Below, piece by piece: positions 44,501 to 56,594 of a DNA stretch of 64,000 nucleotides. This stretch comes from Dasypus novemcinctus (taxonomy: Eukaryota; Chordata; Mammalia; Cingulata; Dasypodidae). A model generated the notes under the pieces. It did not search any database, was not told the origin of the DNA, and saw only the letters and a list, made by a program, of their open reading frames with translations. Made by a program: the position numbers and the translations under genes. Numbering within the stretch: position 1 is the stretch's first letter; each line of letters begins with the position of its first letter. The stretch spans positions 57,861,087-57,925,086 of the forward strand of contig NC_080678.1 of assembly GCF_030445035.2 (NCBI RefSeq), given 5' to 3'.

Positions 44501-46676
44501 GTAGATGCTTTTATTATTTTAGGGGTGGTAGAGACCTATGTAGCCAATAACTCAAATGGAGAGGCACCATGTATGTTATTGAGGCCTGGTTTGAATACAT
44601 CAGAGAGTTTGACAATAATGAAGTCTATCTTTTTAAGTTTTCTAGACATTTTTCAAACACTTCCAATGAAATGTATAACATATCAAATGAACTTAACTAT
44701 TTTAATACATTGCTTTGTACTTCTACACCTTTACCATGATTATGTTAACAGGTATTTTACTTTAGCAATACAGGAAAAACTACTTTCTCTATTATTTTAT
44801 GGAAACCTAAGACTTCCAATGGAATCAAGATGATCTTTCCTTACCACCACTTTAATATGCAGATTGAGGTGGTCTCTGACAGGTTTCTCTGTTATGAAGC
44901 TATTTTTTGTTATTAATATCAATTTAGGTTTCTATTTAAAAATAGCTTCCTAGAATTAGCCATTTCAGTACTTCAGATTAGACAATACATTTATGAACTA
45001 CTTATAATTAACCATAGCCACACAGACTAGTTACTTTACACTTAAATAAGCTTATTAAATTACAGTAAGCAACAAATGAAATTTACCTTTATCCATTTAA
45101 GAGTCTTCTCTTACATTCCTCATTCTGTTCTGTGAAAACGAGTCATTTCACTTTAGGACAGATCTATATTTCATTAAACATGAACTTACAATTTTCCTCT
45201 TAAAGATTTAATACATAAAATGTTAATTTACTTAATTGGTATTCTATACATCTAGGGAGATAATACCCAAGCTAAATAAAATTGAAATAATTATAGTTTA
45301 TGCAAGGAATGTTCTTTTTCCTTCTTTCACAGGAGGCTAAAACCTCTTTTTCTTTAATAAAATTCTAAAACTGTGGATAACTTTAAAAGTATACTGACTG
45401 CTAGGTTCTAGTATAATTTTAATTAATTTATTTTAATTGCAATTTAGAAAAGATCTTTCCATCCTGCTTAGCCTAATTTGGGCTCCAGGAATATTTATTC
45501 AAATATGTAAGTGCATATTAATTTTAAACAATTTGAATAGAGCCCTATTAAAGATTTTCATTCATTAATTTGATATTACCATCTTAATATATGAATAATA
45601 TACACTGAACAAATAGACATGAATAGAGAGTTAGACACAAATACACAATTCACTAATGTTACTTACAGTTTTCATTCTCTTACAAAATAAGTTTAACTGT
45701 AAAATAACATTTAAAAGATCCCTTTATTTTTATTTACTAATATATTTTAAATTTATTTTTAAAAGATACACAGATCACACAAAATAAAAGATCTCTTTAA
45801 AGGCTATTTCTAATTAATCTGCACTGTGGTCATGCAGTTTTACACAAGAATATTATTCCTCTTAATTATTGGCTTATAACCAAATTGATCCTAATGCTTT
45901 AAAATACAATCTACAACATTTTCCTTTTCTTCAGAGCTTTGATTATTTCCCGTTTAGACTTTGACAGACTTTAGATTGGCAACAGTAATTCCAGTATATC
46001 TTCACTGAAGTCATTGAAGTCTCAAGGAAAACTGTTTTCTCATGACCCGCTGCTTTCAGAATTATTGGCACTCAGTATAATCCTTAGTCCTTGGAGATAA
46101 CAGGGCTCTGGCAGACACTGGACTGGAAGAGTGGGCCAAGGATTCCCACCATGTAGCCTCAAAGGTCATGGGGTCCCCCTAGGCTCTAGCTCAGAGTAGG
46201 TAAATTGGAGTCCCCACCTAGATAATCATTGGGAAAAGCAGGGTTATTAACACCAGCGGAAAGATGGGAGACAGGGGTGTCTCAAATTTGCCTTCCTCTG
46301 AGCCACAAGGGGCAGAAGTTGCCATGCTATGAATAGGAGAATAGAGTAGTTACCATCACAATACTGAGCAAGTACAAACCAAGGGTGACGTAAATCCTGA
46401 AATAACTGTAAGCACAGGCAAACTCAGTTTAAAATTACCATTGTTATAGGAAGCATAAACAAGGGTGAGGTTAGACCTGAAGTAACATAAAGTAAATTAC
46501 TGAGATTACCATCACAATAGTAGGTGTCTGCTAAATCCACCCAGTTATAGCAAGTTCAGCTTTTGCTGTTTTATAATAAAAGGCATCTATATAATTATCT
46601 TAACCCTTAGTTAAAGTTTCTAGTAAGTTTTTACTTCAAAATGAATTGGGTACTTTCATTTATTAACTAAGCAACT
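44501..46676 (-). mobile_element. ERV A AT-rich internal module
   Basis: Collinear, inverted, with ERV B at 51,100-53,270. Matching blocks include 'aagaacattccttgcataaacta', 'cccaaatta...aagcaggatg' and 'ttcttgtgtaaaactgcat'. No domain is readable. Its place between protease and env suggests it replaces or is a decayed pol/env-surface region. Composition is far more AT-rich than the flanking LTRs. Confidence 0.6.
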
Positions 46677-46687
46677 AAAACAATTTT

Positions 46688-47105
46688 CTTTTTTAAAGAT
46701 TTATTTTTATTTTATTTATTTCTCTCCCCCCCTCCCCCAGTTGCCTGTTCTCTGTGTCCATTCGCTGTGTGTTCCTCTGTGACCACTTCTATCCTTATCA
46801 GCAGCACCAGGAATCTGTGTTTCTTTTTGTTGCATCATCTTGCTGCATCAGCTCTCCGTGTGTGTGACGCCATCCTTGGGCAGGCTGTACTTTCTTTCAC
46901 ACTGGGTGGCTCTCCTTATGGGGCACATTCCTTGCGTGTGGGGCTCCCCTATGCGGGGGACACCCCTGCATGGCATGGCACTCTTTGCGCACATCAGCAC
47001 TGTGCATGGGCTGGCTCCACAAGAGTCAAGCAGGCCGGGGGTTTGAACCATGGACCTCCTATGTGGTAGGTGGATGCCCTATCCATTGGGCCAAGTCCGC
47101 TTCCC
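46688..47105 (-). mobile_element. DAS-type armadillo SINE
   Basis: Full-length, antisense, with exact 11-bp duplication aaaacaatttt at 46,677-46,687 and 47,106-47,116. The minus-strand B box GGTTCAAACCC lies at plus 47,039-47,049. It is very similar to the SINE at 14,720 and split ERV A after provirus insertion. Confidence 0.9.
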
Positions 47106-47353
47106 AAAACAATTTTATTAGTAACATTAATGTTGCTAAATTTTCCTGCTTTTCCAGCAGTTGAACTAATTCCACTTGTGAATTATACATCAAATCCAAT
47201 TGCAAGATAGACATTTAAAGACTCATTTTTAGGTTACATTTTACTGTTACTCAATTTGTAATAGGCGAACCCCAAATCTGATTTACGAGTTCCTGGTCAT
47301 GAGCAGACTGACAAAGTTACAGTAAGTACAGATTTTAAAAATTAAACAAAAAG

Positions 47354-47760
47354 TTAAACACAGATTAGTACAGAAGAAAGAATTTTACACTCTTGGCATA
47401 GGGTCAGACCATCGGAAGCCATTTTCCAGGAACTTTCAAATCTTAATTGATAGCTTCTGAGGAGGTTTCCTCTTCTACAGGGGAAAGGTTTAGTAAAAGG
47501 CCTAGATCTTGATTCCCTATTCACTCCCCTAGAGGCTAGAGGGTCTGGAGTGCAGGCTAGGACTGAGTAATTGGCTCCCATGTTAATTAAGAAATTAGCA
47601 ATCTTATCTACCATGTCAAGGGTCATCTGAGGCCTCCTGGTTGATGGCTCACATGTGGCTTCAGGCCCCTTCCATCCTCCCCTGGGGAAAGGCCCCATCA
47701 GTCAGGGTGGTGAGGCAGCTTGGGACCAGGTTCCTGCTGAATGAAGTACAGCCTGGATTC
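47354..47760 (-). pseudogene. ERV A gag-pro remnant (protease)
   Basis: The 114-codon minus-strand frame contains a retroviral aspartic-protease active-site region, FLINMGANYSVL, in which the catalytic D and T of the usual DTGA are changed. This alone would inactivate it. RPQMTLDMV precedes it as the expected first strand. Upstream, decayed sequence may be the gag end. No zinc-knuckle motif could be read with confidence. Confidence 0.6.
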
Positions 47761-48063
47761 TGGTAACCCTGAGGTAATGGTGACTTTAATGGCAGCAGTT
47801 AAAAGGTCAGCCTATCTTGGACCATATGCCTGCCACTCCTTACGTTCTCCGTCTTGGCGGTGTGGTCTTGATTGTTGAAAACACCAAAGGCTGTTTCTTA
47901 AAGGGAGCTAATGGAAGTTTGGAGGCTCAGGGAAAGTTTCTGCAGCTTTCTATGGATATCTGAGGCAGACTGACTGGGTTTCCAGGTTCTGCCTCTGAGT
48001 AATTTCCATGAGTTTTTAATTGACTGGTTGGTAGTGATGTGGGGCTATGGGTGGGAGGCTCTT

Positions 48064-48488
48064 TGTCTCTTCAGAGATAACCTAAACTATCTGTGACTTG
48101 TGGGTGTGGGATGATAAAAGGCTACAGTCCTGCCCTTGGTGAGCAGGAAACAGTTTAGCAATGCAAGGTCTATAAACTTTAAGTATTCAGGGGAAATGCC
48201 AACCAAATATGCTAAAAGCTTATCGAATGCCTGAGGTCCATGCTAAAAGCTTACCTAAGATGTGGAAATATATGCTAATTCAAGCCTATTGAGAACTGAA
48301 ACAAAAGGACGATTTGACCTTTCCTCTCTGTATAAAAGGGACTAAAAAATCTTGTTCGGGGCTTGGGATTGAAACAGAAAGTTCCCGAGTCCAGCCGGCC
48401 GTCAATAAACCATTTTTCCTTCTCAAAATCATTCCTGAGTCCTGGCCTCTCTATACTCAAATAATTGAACCTCTCAAATTCTACAACA
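48064..48488 (+). mobile_element. ERV B 5' LTR
   Basis: TGTCTCTTCAG...TCTACAACA. A TATA-like ctgtataaaag lies at 48,330-48,340 and AATAAA at 48,404-48,409. The short R region between them fits a gammaretroviral plan. Confidence 0.8.
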
Positions 48489-48492
48489 TTTT

Positions 48493-48510
48493 TGGCAACC
48501 ACGGAGGGAT
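48493..48510 (+). other. ERV B primer-binding site, tRNA-Arg-like
   Basis: TGGCAACCACGGAGGGAT follows the LTR by four bases. It matches the complement of the 3' end of tRNA-Arg(TCG) as I remember it at about 15-16 of 18 bases, with transition differences. This would place ERV B with Arg-primed class I ERVs (HERV-R-like). Confidence 0.6.
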
Positions 48511-49785
48511 AACAAATGAAGGCCAGAGACGGTAGCATTTTGCTGCCCCTTCCAAATCCCCAAGGAAGCTGGGAGGACTCGGATGAACCCCAAATCTGGG
48601 CACCCCTGGATTAAATTTAATCCAAAAAAGATGTGGGCTCTGCCAGAGTCTTCCCGACAAAAATCGAGGGCAATGGAAGGTCTGAAGAGAAAGATTCTGG
48701 GAACGAAAAAGAACTCCGAACATGGAAGAAGTTAAGACTCCCCGGGTAAGCAGTCTGGAAGGCCCTAGCTTTAATTGCTAGGAAGGGGAGGCTCATCACC
48801 TCCCAAGAGAACCCTAGTAGCCCCAGAAAGTTGGGGGGAAGCCATTCTCTCTAGGCTTGGGAAAAGGAGAAAAACCAGGGAAAAGCCCTGGTGTTTTGGG
48901 TTTGTCTAACTGCATGTTAGAATCTGGTACTAGTCTTAATATCCACTAAAGGAGTGGAGGCTTGATTTTAATAAAAAGGGCTGTTTATAGGTTCAAGTCC
49001 TAACGTCCTGGAAATTGGTCTAGATTAAAAAAAAAAACAAAACTTGGTTACAGGAAAATGGATCGGCTTTTCTAGTGGAGCTTGGTCTGGGTGTAAAGTT
49101 TAAACAGTGGAAAAAGTCTAGCTGAAATCTTTTGTTATGGTGCTAAATTGTGAATGAATTCACTTCATACCAAATGTTAAGTGTTCTAATGTTTGTGATG
49201 GCTGTGGGGGCAGCCATGCTGAAAATATATATATAAACTTGTGGGTCAAATTAGTGACCTTTGTGCTTCTGTCTGTGTCAGCTCAATGCTAGTGTTGGAG
49301 TTGTGTCCTTATGTAAAGTAGAATTACAGCTGAGCTGGAGCCCTCCCTTGCCATTGGCAAGGGGGTGAAATGATTATGGGGCAAAACTGAGGAGTCTGGA
49401 TGTTTGCGGAGTCTAGATGTTTGTGCATGCTCTGCTGTCTTGTCTCTGGTCTGGCCCTTTGCTGGGGCTTGGAGGCCATCTGTGTCCGTGCCACGCACCC
49501 AAGTTTGTTGGGGATGTCCCAGTCAGGGTGGCTGGGTCCCTGGGAGAGTTGCCAAATTTGAGTAGGTTCTGTCTGTCCATTTTGGCTGAAAGCTGGAAAG
49601 GGGGGAGCGGCTTGCCCCTTTCCAGTGAGTCCACACCTTCTATTCATAAGCCGCATTCCTGTTTGATTGTTGTGCACCCGACTGCCTGGAAGGGGGGGAA
49701 GTGAAGGGGGTGAAGAGCAGAATCGGAATAAATGCAGTAAAGTTCCCTCCATAGGGTGTCAAAGTCAAAATATGTTTGCATTCTG
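48511..49785 (+). mobile_element. ERV B leader, no gag recognised
   Basis: A purine-rich leader; 'gactccccgggtaagcag' (48,736-48,753) could be a major splice donor. Opposing ORFs near 49,324-49,752 (142 codons minus, 95 plus) match no domain I know. Gag would be expected here and is absent or unrecognisable. Confidence 0.45.
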
Positions 49786-52700
49786 CCCAGGTCTTAGAAG
49801 GTATTGTAGTAACTTTAAGTAAGAGAATGTGTTCTGTGAAGGTAAAATTTGTCTTAAAGGTATAAATAATTATAAAAGTTTTACAAAGCATTGTTTAAAT
49901 TAAGGTATTTAAATGGCTAGTGCAGAAAGTCATTATTAAACAAAAACTGAATTGATAATAATAATAATAAAAGGTAATTTTATAACAAATTTATTCGGCA
50001 GCCAGCCTCCCCAGCCAACTTGCTTCCAAAGAAACTTTCTGGTATTACATGCTACTAAGTATTTAAAGTGAAGAAAAGTTCATTATTTTAACAAGCTTGT
50101 TTAGTATTAATGGCAATTATATATTGTAAGAAGTTTGCCTGGTAACTTAGTATGTGGGATATATGGAATGTGTTTTTATTGTTAAGGAAACAGAAGATGA
50201 TTTTGTCCTAAGATAAAATGATTGATTATTGGAAAGAGTAGAGTGTGGGACAAAACCTGAATGAATACTGAAAGTGTAGAAGGTTTGTGGAAGGAAAATT
50301 TTATGATTAAAGTTGAGTAAGATCAGTATACAAAGAAAATCTGTTTTATCAAAATAGCTTCTTGTGCTTTAACCTCATCATTTCCTCAGTGTTTGAAGAA
50401 GAGTCTTACCTCTTTTAAAAGAACATAATGTTCTAGAAATCAAATCCTGAAAAGTAGCTTTTTATTTCAAACTAACTGCAGGAGATTTATTCTTTTACTT
50501 TAAAGGAAAAATTAAAGTAATGGTTATAACATTTAATGTTATAAGTCGAATGAAAGGTATTTAAAAGGTGTTATAAAATTAACAGGTTTTTAAAAAATTA
50601 ATGAAAACTGTAACTAAGAGTTAAAATCATTTATAAATGCATTTATATTATAAAACAGTGAAAAGATAATAACTAAAATTATAGCTGAGTGAATTTAGAC
50701 TGAAACTATTATTTAAGTGTAAATTCTAAACTAACCTTTCCTTTGCTTATGGTTACTTCAAGCCTAACCTCACCCCTTGCCTTTGCCTATGGTTATTTCA
50801 TAATTGAGAAGAGCTGGGTCATCACTGTCTCCTCTCCTGGTATTAGTAACCCTTTCTCTCATGAATTCAAGTGTAAACTAAATAAATTGCTGCCTGATGG
50901 AATAAAGTTAAATGACCACTGGAGTTTTATTATCTCCAAAATAAAAAAGGGGGGTGGAGGGGGAGAAGTCTCCTGCCTTAACGGTCAGTGTTCCTAAGAG
51001 TGGCAATTCATGAGAGAAACCAGTCTGTCTCCCTGAAGCTTCAAATAGCCTCAGTAAATATATATAAAATTAATCTTGTTGCTTATCCAAAATTCTGCTA
51101 AATTCAAAGTAAAATATAAAGTTCTGAAACAAAAAATAGTGCTAAAGCATCGAGAACATTTTGGTTACAATCCATTAATTAAGAAAGAAAATTCTTGTGT
51201 AAAACTGCATAGTCATAGTATAAAACTGCACAGTCATAGTGCAAATTAAGAAGAGTTTCAGGAGTCTTTGAAATGTTTTGCAGTCACACTCGTAAGAATT
51301 AGAAGTTTAAAGTAACTAAAGTTATGTTGTTGTGTCAAACTATTCATGCCTGCCTATTTGTTCAAATTGTTGAGGTTAAATATGCAGTTATAAGTAATAT
51401 ATATTTCGGGACCCCAAATTAAGCTAAACAGTATATAAAATAATGCAAATTATAAGTAATATCAATCAGTTTTGTTTCTGTGTCTAACTCTTCGTGTTTG
51501 CCCATTTGCTCAGTGTATGTCTTCATACATCAGGATAATAATATCAAATTAACAAATGAAAATTCTTAAAAGAGCTCTATTCAAATTGTTAATTAAATAT
51601 GCAGTTATATATGTAAATAAATATTCTTAAAGCCCAAATTAAACTAAGCAGGATGAAAAGGTCATAGAAATCTGATTATAGAAACAATTGGGAAAGGGCC
51701 TCCTCTTTGCAAGAGCTTTAAAGGCAAGACTAGGTGTGGCAGATTAAACCTATCTACTAGGCTAGGGAATTAAGAATCAGTTTGCCTGGTAATTTCCCAG
51801 TTTAAACCTTCTGTCAGCCATGAAATATAAAACAAACAAACAAACAAAGATTAGGTTAGTTTTCACATAAAAAAAAAAGTTAATTGGTGTAACATGGCGG
51901 CCTGCTGTCTCAGTCTCCCACTCCTGGGTTGGAGAGCAGTGGAGGAGACCAGTTTAGGCCAGTCCTATGGGCAGTAGAAGGATGCCCAAGAAAGAGCTAA
52001 GTCGGTGCCATTTCAGCACTAAATTCTATTCCTTACTTGACAAAGGGGAGCAGGTAAAAACTAAAATGGTTGAAATGTGATAGAGGAATCAGTTAAATCA
52101 CAAACTTTTGCATGGAAAAGTTAGATCTCAAATAAGCTGTAACTTCTAAAGTATCCAATCTATAGAAAAACAGAGGAAGGGTTTGCATGCTAGGCTTAGG
52201 GGTATAAATTGTGTCATTTTTCTTTGTTCAGGGCACCAGCCATATCTGGCTCTGCACCCCTTCTTGCAAGATTAAAAATAAATTCTTTTCTTCTCCACAA
52301 TCTGGTGAGCCTTATTTTCTTCCAGAAGATTTCTTTCCAACAAAATAAAGGTAATTAGTGGCTCTATTAGCAAATTTCAGTAAGTAAAGGAAAGTCCATA
52401 AAAACTATGGAGAGATCTTTCCTGGGTTATGATTAAAAAATTAAGTAATTGTGTAATGTGTTTTAAAACCTGGTAGTCAGTATGCTTTTAAATTATTAAT
52501 TTTCATAACTTAAACAAAGAAAGGAAGTTTTTAGCTTCCTGTAAGGAAAAAAGAGAACATTCCTTGCATAAACTATTATGGTTTCAATTTTATTTAACTT
52601 GAGTGTAATCTCCCATAGTTAATTTATAAACTAAATTAACATTATATGTACAAAATCTTTAGAGTAATGAAAATTTTAAGTTCACATTGGTGAAATTAGG

Positions 52701-53670
52701 CTAAAGAAAAAAGATTGTAGATATGCTCTCTTAAATAGAGTAAATTTCTTTCACTGGTAATTGTAATTTAGTAAGTTTATTTAAACATGAGGTGGCTAGT
52801 CAATATGATTATAGTCAATTATAAAGAGTTTGTAAAACATCTTCCAAACTGAAAATGTTTAAATAGTTCTAGTTCTAGAAGTCATTGTTAACTAAAAAAC
52901 TTAAAATTGGTATTGGTAGCAGAAATAACTTCGTAATAATAAAACCTGTCTGAAGGCCACTGCAAAGTACACATTTAAGTAAATGATAATAAAAAGTTAT
53001 CTTGATTCTATTGGAAATATTCTGTTTTCATTTTAACAATGAAAAATAATTTTTTTCCTCTATTACTAAAGTAAGGTACCTACTGTTATCTTCATGGTAA
53101 AACTGTGTAAGTAAACAGTCATTTAATATATATGTTGCATTAAATTGTTTAAAATATATATATAAAAACAACGAATAAACTTTAACATTATCAAACTCTT
53201 TTGTGCATTCAAACCAGGCCCTGTATACATTGCATTTTGCCTCTCCATGTGAGTTATTGGCTAGGCTGGTCACTAACCCCTCAATTAAAAATATTTGCTA
53301 TATCAGCCTCTGGTTCTGTTCCTGAAGTCGATGGGAACTACGTTGCAGTTTCAAGCTCCTGGAGCAGCCAATAATGACTCGGTACAGCCAAGTGTACCAT
53401 GGATATTGCCTCCAGACTGGCACTGTTCCATAGTGCCAGAGAGCACTATGCACCAGGCTAGTAGAATACTGGAAAATCTCTCTAAGATCAAGGATGTTGC
53501 AACTTGCTCACTGTGTTGAAGAACATGCTAAGTGGAGCCATGATACCAGGATACTGTAAGTGAAACTTAAACACAATTGGCATTATGGCCTGCTCTCATG
53601 GAGAGATAACATGTAAGGTATTACAAACCTGAAACTCAAAACTAATAATTGCAACTCTGAATCCTTATGC
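49786..53670 (+). mobile_element. ERV B AT-rich internal module
   Basis: The left part matches ERV C (17,570-18,540) and the right part (51,100-53,670) matches ERV A inverted. At about 50,600-50,990 a segment similar to LTR-like family F is embedded ('gcttatggttacttcaagcctaacc'). A separate LTR-like insert lies at 51,888-52,342. The end (53,330-53,670) aligns with the ERV A env region. All frames are closed. Confidence 0.55.
51888..52342 (+). mobile_element. LTR-like insert in ERV B
   Basis: Absent from the homologous ERV A module, whose sequence jumps from about 51,660 to 52,430 in ERV B coordinates. The insert has TGTAACATGGCGG at its left, a TATA-like ggtataaatt (52,201), AATAAA (52,278) and CCAACA at its right. 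No matching duplication was found, and it may begin upstream near 51,735. Confidence 0.5.
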
Positions 53671-54628
53671 ATTAAGTAATACATTAGTTAATATTAAGTG
53701 CTGTACTTTTATCCCATACTAAATATATGCCTAATAATTATAATGTTGTCTTTTCTATTTTGGATCAAGTGCAGAAGTATATTAGACATGTTAAATTCCT
53801 GGTAAAATCATTTTCTAAACAGTTAATAAACATGTCTATAGAATAAGGTGGTAGTCTCAGCCAGTCTCAGTCAACTTCTATATTCTACTGTATGTACTCT
53901 GCTGTGTAGCAAAGGTGAGGCTTGCTTGCTGATGGTGAGTCACCTATTAAACAAGTCAAAATTGCTAGAAATTGTACATATAAAACCAAGATGTAAAAAA
54001 CCTTTATTCTGTAGTTCTGATCACTCCCACAGGGGAAAACTAAGAGAATTTCCAACTTAGTGTTCTAATCCTGAATGAAGCCAGTTGCCCAAGGAGTGCC
54101 AGTTAACCAGAAGCATCTAACAGAGCGAATGAATGCCAATCATTGAACAGCTTGGAATGTGTCTTCAGACAAAGCTAAGTGTCTGTTGCAATTTCTCTCT
54201 GAAAATGAATAACTTAAAAAAATATATATATGCTGTTCCCACCAGCTTTTAAGAAGGAGTGCCATCTTTATAGGCACCTAACCTTGTCTACCTCTGTAAT
54301 CCAATGTCCTCTTTTAAAAACGGGTATTCCAAATTTTTAATTAAGTTTGTTTGTTTCAGAGTAAACATCTTATTAACCATATGAAAACTTCATCCAACTT
54401 CGTACAGAATGCCAGAACCATCTTCCTCCAGTTAAAATAAATTAAGAGTTTTACACCTTATTAGGCAATAACTACAGCCCATGGCTAGCAGGAAGCAGTT
54501 ACAGAAAAGAGATCCATCACCCTTCAGCACCCCTTTTAAATTAAAGGTGTAAACTCTTCAAGGGTAAAATAAAATTAATAGATGGATCTGGAACCTGACT
54601 GGAAATCCACGTGAGCGCAGGTGGCCAG
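53671..54628 (+). mobile_element. ERV B 3' internal region, decayed env
   Basis: Sequence between the module and the 3' LTR. A tail-like 'gccagaaccatcttcctcc' and 'agcccatggctagcag' may be env cytoplasmic end, but no TM motif is readable. The stretch before the LTR lacks a clean polypurine tract. Confidence 0.35.
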
Positions 54629-55053
54629 TGTCTCTTCAGAGATAACCTAAACTATCTGTGACTTGTGGGTGTGGGATGATGAAAGGTTGCAGTCCTGCCC
54701 TTGGTGAGCAGGAAACAGTTTAACAATGTAAGGTCTATAAACTTTAAGTATTCAGGGGAAATGCAAACCAAATATGCTAAAAGCTTATCGAATGCCTGAG
54801 GTCCATGCTAAAAGCTTACCTAAGATGTGGAAATATATGCTAATTCAAGCCTATTGAGAACTGAAACAAAAGGACGATTTGGCCTTTCCTCTCTGTATAA
54901 AAGGGACTAAAAAATCTTGTTCGGGGCTCGGGATTGAAACAGAAAGTTCCCGAGTCCAGATGGCCATCAATAAACCATTTTTCCTTCTCAAAATCGTTCC
55001 TGAGTCCTGGCCTCTCTGTACTCAAATAATTGAACCTCTCAAATTCTACAACA
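54629..55053 (+). mobile_element. ERV B 3' LTR
   Basis: Same length and ends as the 5' LTR, with AATAAA at 54,969-54,974. Differences include cagccggccgtc in the 5' LTR against cagatggccatc here. Confidence 0.8.
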
Positions 55054-55921
55054 ATAGTACATTTCCTCAACTCTTTAAGGAGATGACCACATATCTCTGG
55101 CCTTCACATCTGTTTGTCCTTTCTTTCTTGCACTGGTTTAACTGGAATTCAGGGTCCAGTGCAGAGGCCACTCTTGGCCATACTGTGGCCATGTGATATG
55201 GTAGGAAAAGATTAGCTTCTTCCTTTTAGACTATCAGTGGGCAGATTGTCCCAATTTCTGAGAAGACACCCCAGTGGAAGTCTACTGGAATCCTAGAGAA
55301 GCTGCCAATTTTTCTAGGGAGAAATGGGTGAAAAAAGTCTGTCAACTGATCTGGCATCCCAGATCTGGGCCTGACTGAACTTTCAGCCTCCAAACTGAAG
55401 CACCCAAGTTGCTCAGGCCTTGGGACATGTTTGGAGCTACTGCTCTGGTTCTTAGCACCCTAAGGACTCAGAGCTGTGCTGTCAGGCACCCATGGCAAAC
55501 TATGGGAGATGTCCAGACCAAGGTTCTGGACCACATGATTCTTCCTAGGAAAGGGCTGGCTTGAAACCTTCCTTCTGGCCTTCTCTTACAGAAGTCTTAG
55601 ATAGGTTGTCATCAAGAGAGGGCTCATTTTATGGCCACTGCCAGGGACCAAGTTTGCAGTTAAACCAGACATTAAGAAGCAGAAACTGATCTGGGTTTAT
55701 AGGCAAATAGCCTCAGGGGCCCCGGAGGTAATGGATAAGAGGAATCTCAGGGCCTCCTGGGCGCTGAGTAAGGAACAAACCCAGGGTGAGTCTCAGGGGC
55801 CTCACTGATAAAACAAAGGAGGGCACAGACAGGCTTTAATGAAAACCTCACCAGTCTTTGGTGGGGGTTGGGAGTGTTACTTGCCATCTTGTCTCTTGGT
55901 CTGGCTTGTCAAATATGTAGG
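55054..55921 (-). mobile_element. ERV A leader / 5' gag region
   Basis: Directly downstream (minus strand) of the ERV A 5' LTR. A weak primer-binding site, TGACAAGCCAGACCA (about plus 55,899-55,913), resembles a decayed tRNA-Arg(ACG) site. No ORF above 60 codons is supported; gag is decayed or lost at the ERV B boundary. Confidence 0.45.
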
Positions 55922-56391
55922 TGGAATGCTCTGGGTTCTGGGCCTCTAGATTCTTGGCTATGCTGCATGAAAGAATTTAAAGACATGCCATAGGGTAGAC
56001 AAGGGAATAAAGAGTTTATTAAGAAACAGGAAAAGAATACACAATCTGAGACATGGATTGCCAGGGTGCGGTGGGTTGACTTGTGCACAGAGGGGCCTGG
56101 GTTAGGCCTTTTGAAAACCTTTACTCCTCCTTCTTCTAATATTGGGGAGGGGCTCCAGTTGTTTGTTATTCTGATTGGTTGCCTTATGATCCCTACCTTT
56201 TGGCTCTCAGGAATCCAAGAAGAGGCCTGTTTGGGGTTATCTGGGGCTTATCTTTGATCCTAATGTTGGAGAAAATATGGCTCCTACTGGGACATGGAAA
56301 CTGATTGACCATAAACAAAGAATTTATTGAGAAGCTCTCCCAGTGGTAGGGTATAGGGAGCCACCCGCTGTGAGACCTATTTACAACCTCC

Positions 56392-56442
56392 CACAACATG
56401 GCAGATCTCACAACATGGCGGATCTCACAGCATGGCGGAGTT
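56392..56442 (+). repeat. Three 17-bp tandem repeats with ATGGCGG cores
   Basis: Units at 56,392-56,408, 56,409-56,425 and 56,426-56,442 share 'caca.catggc.ga'. ATGGCGG in two of them is a YY1-type core, and the array lies in U3 of LTR E, upstream of the TATA-like box. Binding is inferred. Confidence 0.75.
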
Positions 56443-56556
56443 CACAAATCTGCCCTGTCATTTCCTTATTCTTCTCCTCCCTGCTTCTTTGTTCTCCTCC
56501 TCCCACCTCTACTCAGGTGACTACAGCAATACCCATGCGCAAGGCGCGAAACTCCG

Positions 56557-56594
56557 CAGACCCGGTGCGAACTGTCAGACCCGGTGCGAACTGT
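56557..56594 (+). repeat. 19-bp perfect tandem duplication in LTR E
   Basis: cagacccggtgcgaactgt occurs twice head to tail (56,557-56,575, 56,576-56,594), in U3 between the 17-bp repeats and the TATA-like box. It has retained its CpGs. Confidence 0.85.

Larger units (their letters stand above)
48064..55053 (+). mobile_element. ERV B: plus-strand provirus inside ERV A
   Basis: Two 425-bp LTRs (48,064-48,488 and 54,629-55,053) differ at about 13 positions by eye, near 97% identity. A tRNA-Arg-like primer-binding site follows the 5' LTR. The internal region holds a leader (to about 49,780), an AT-rich module (49,790-53,670) with LTR insertions, and a decayed env-like 3' end. No gag, protease or polymerase frame was recognised. 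Flanks (ctctt and atagt) do not match, so the ends do not show a simple insertion. Confidence 0.75.
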
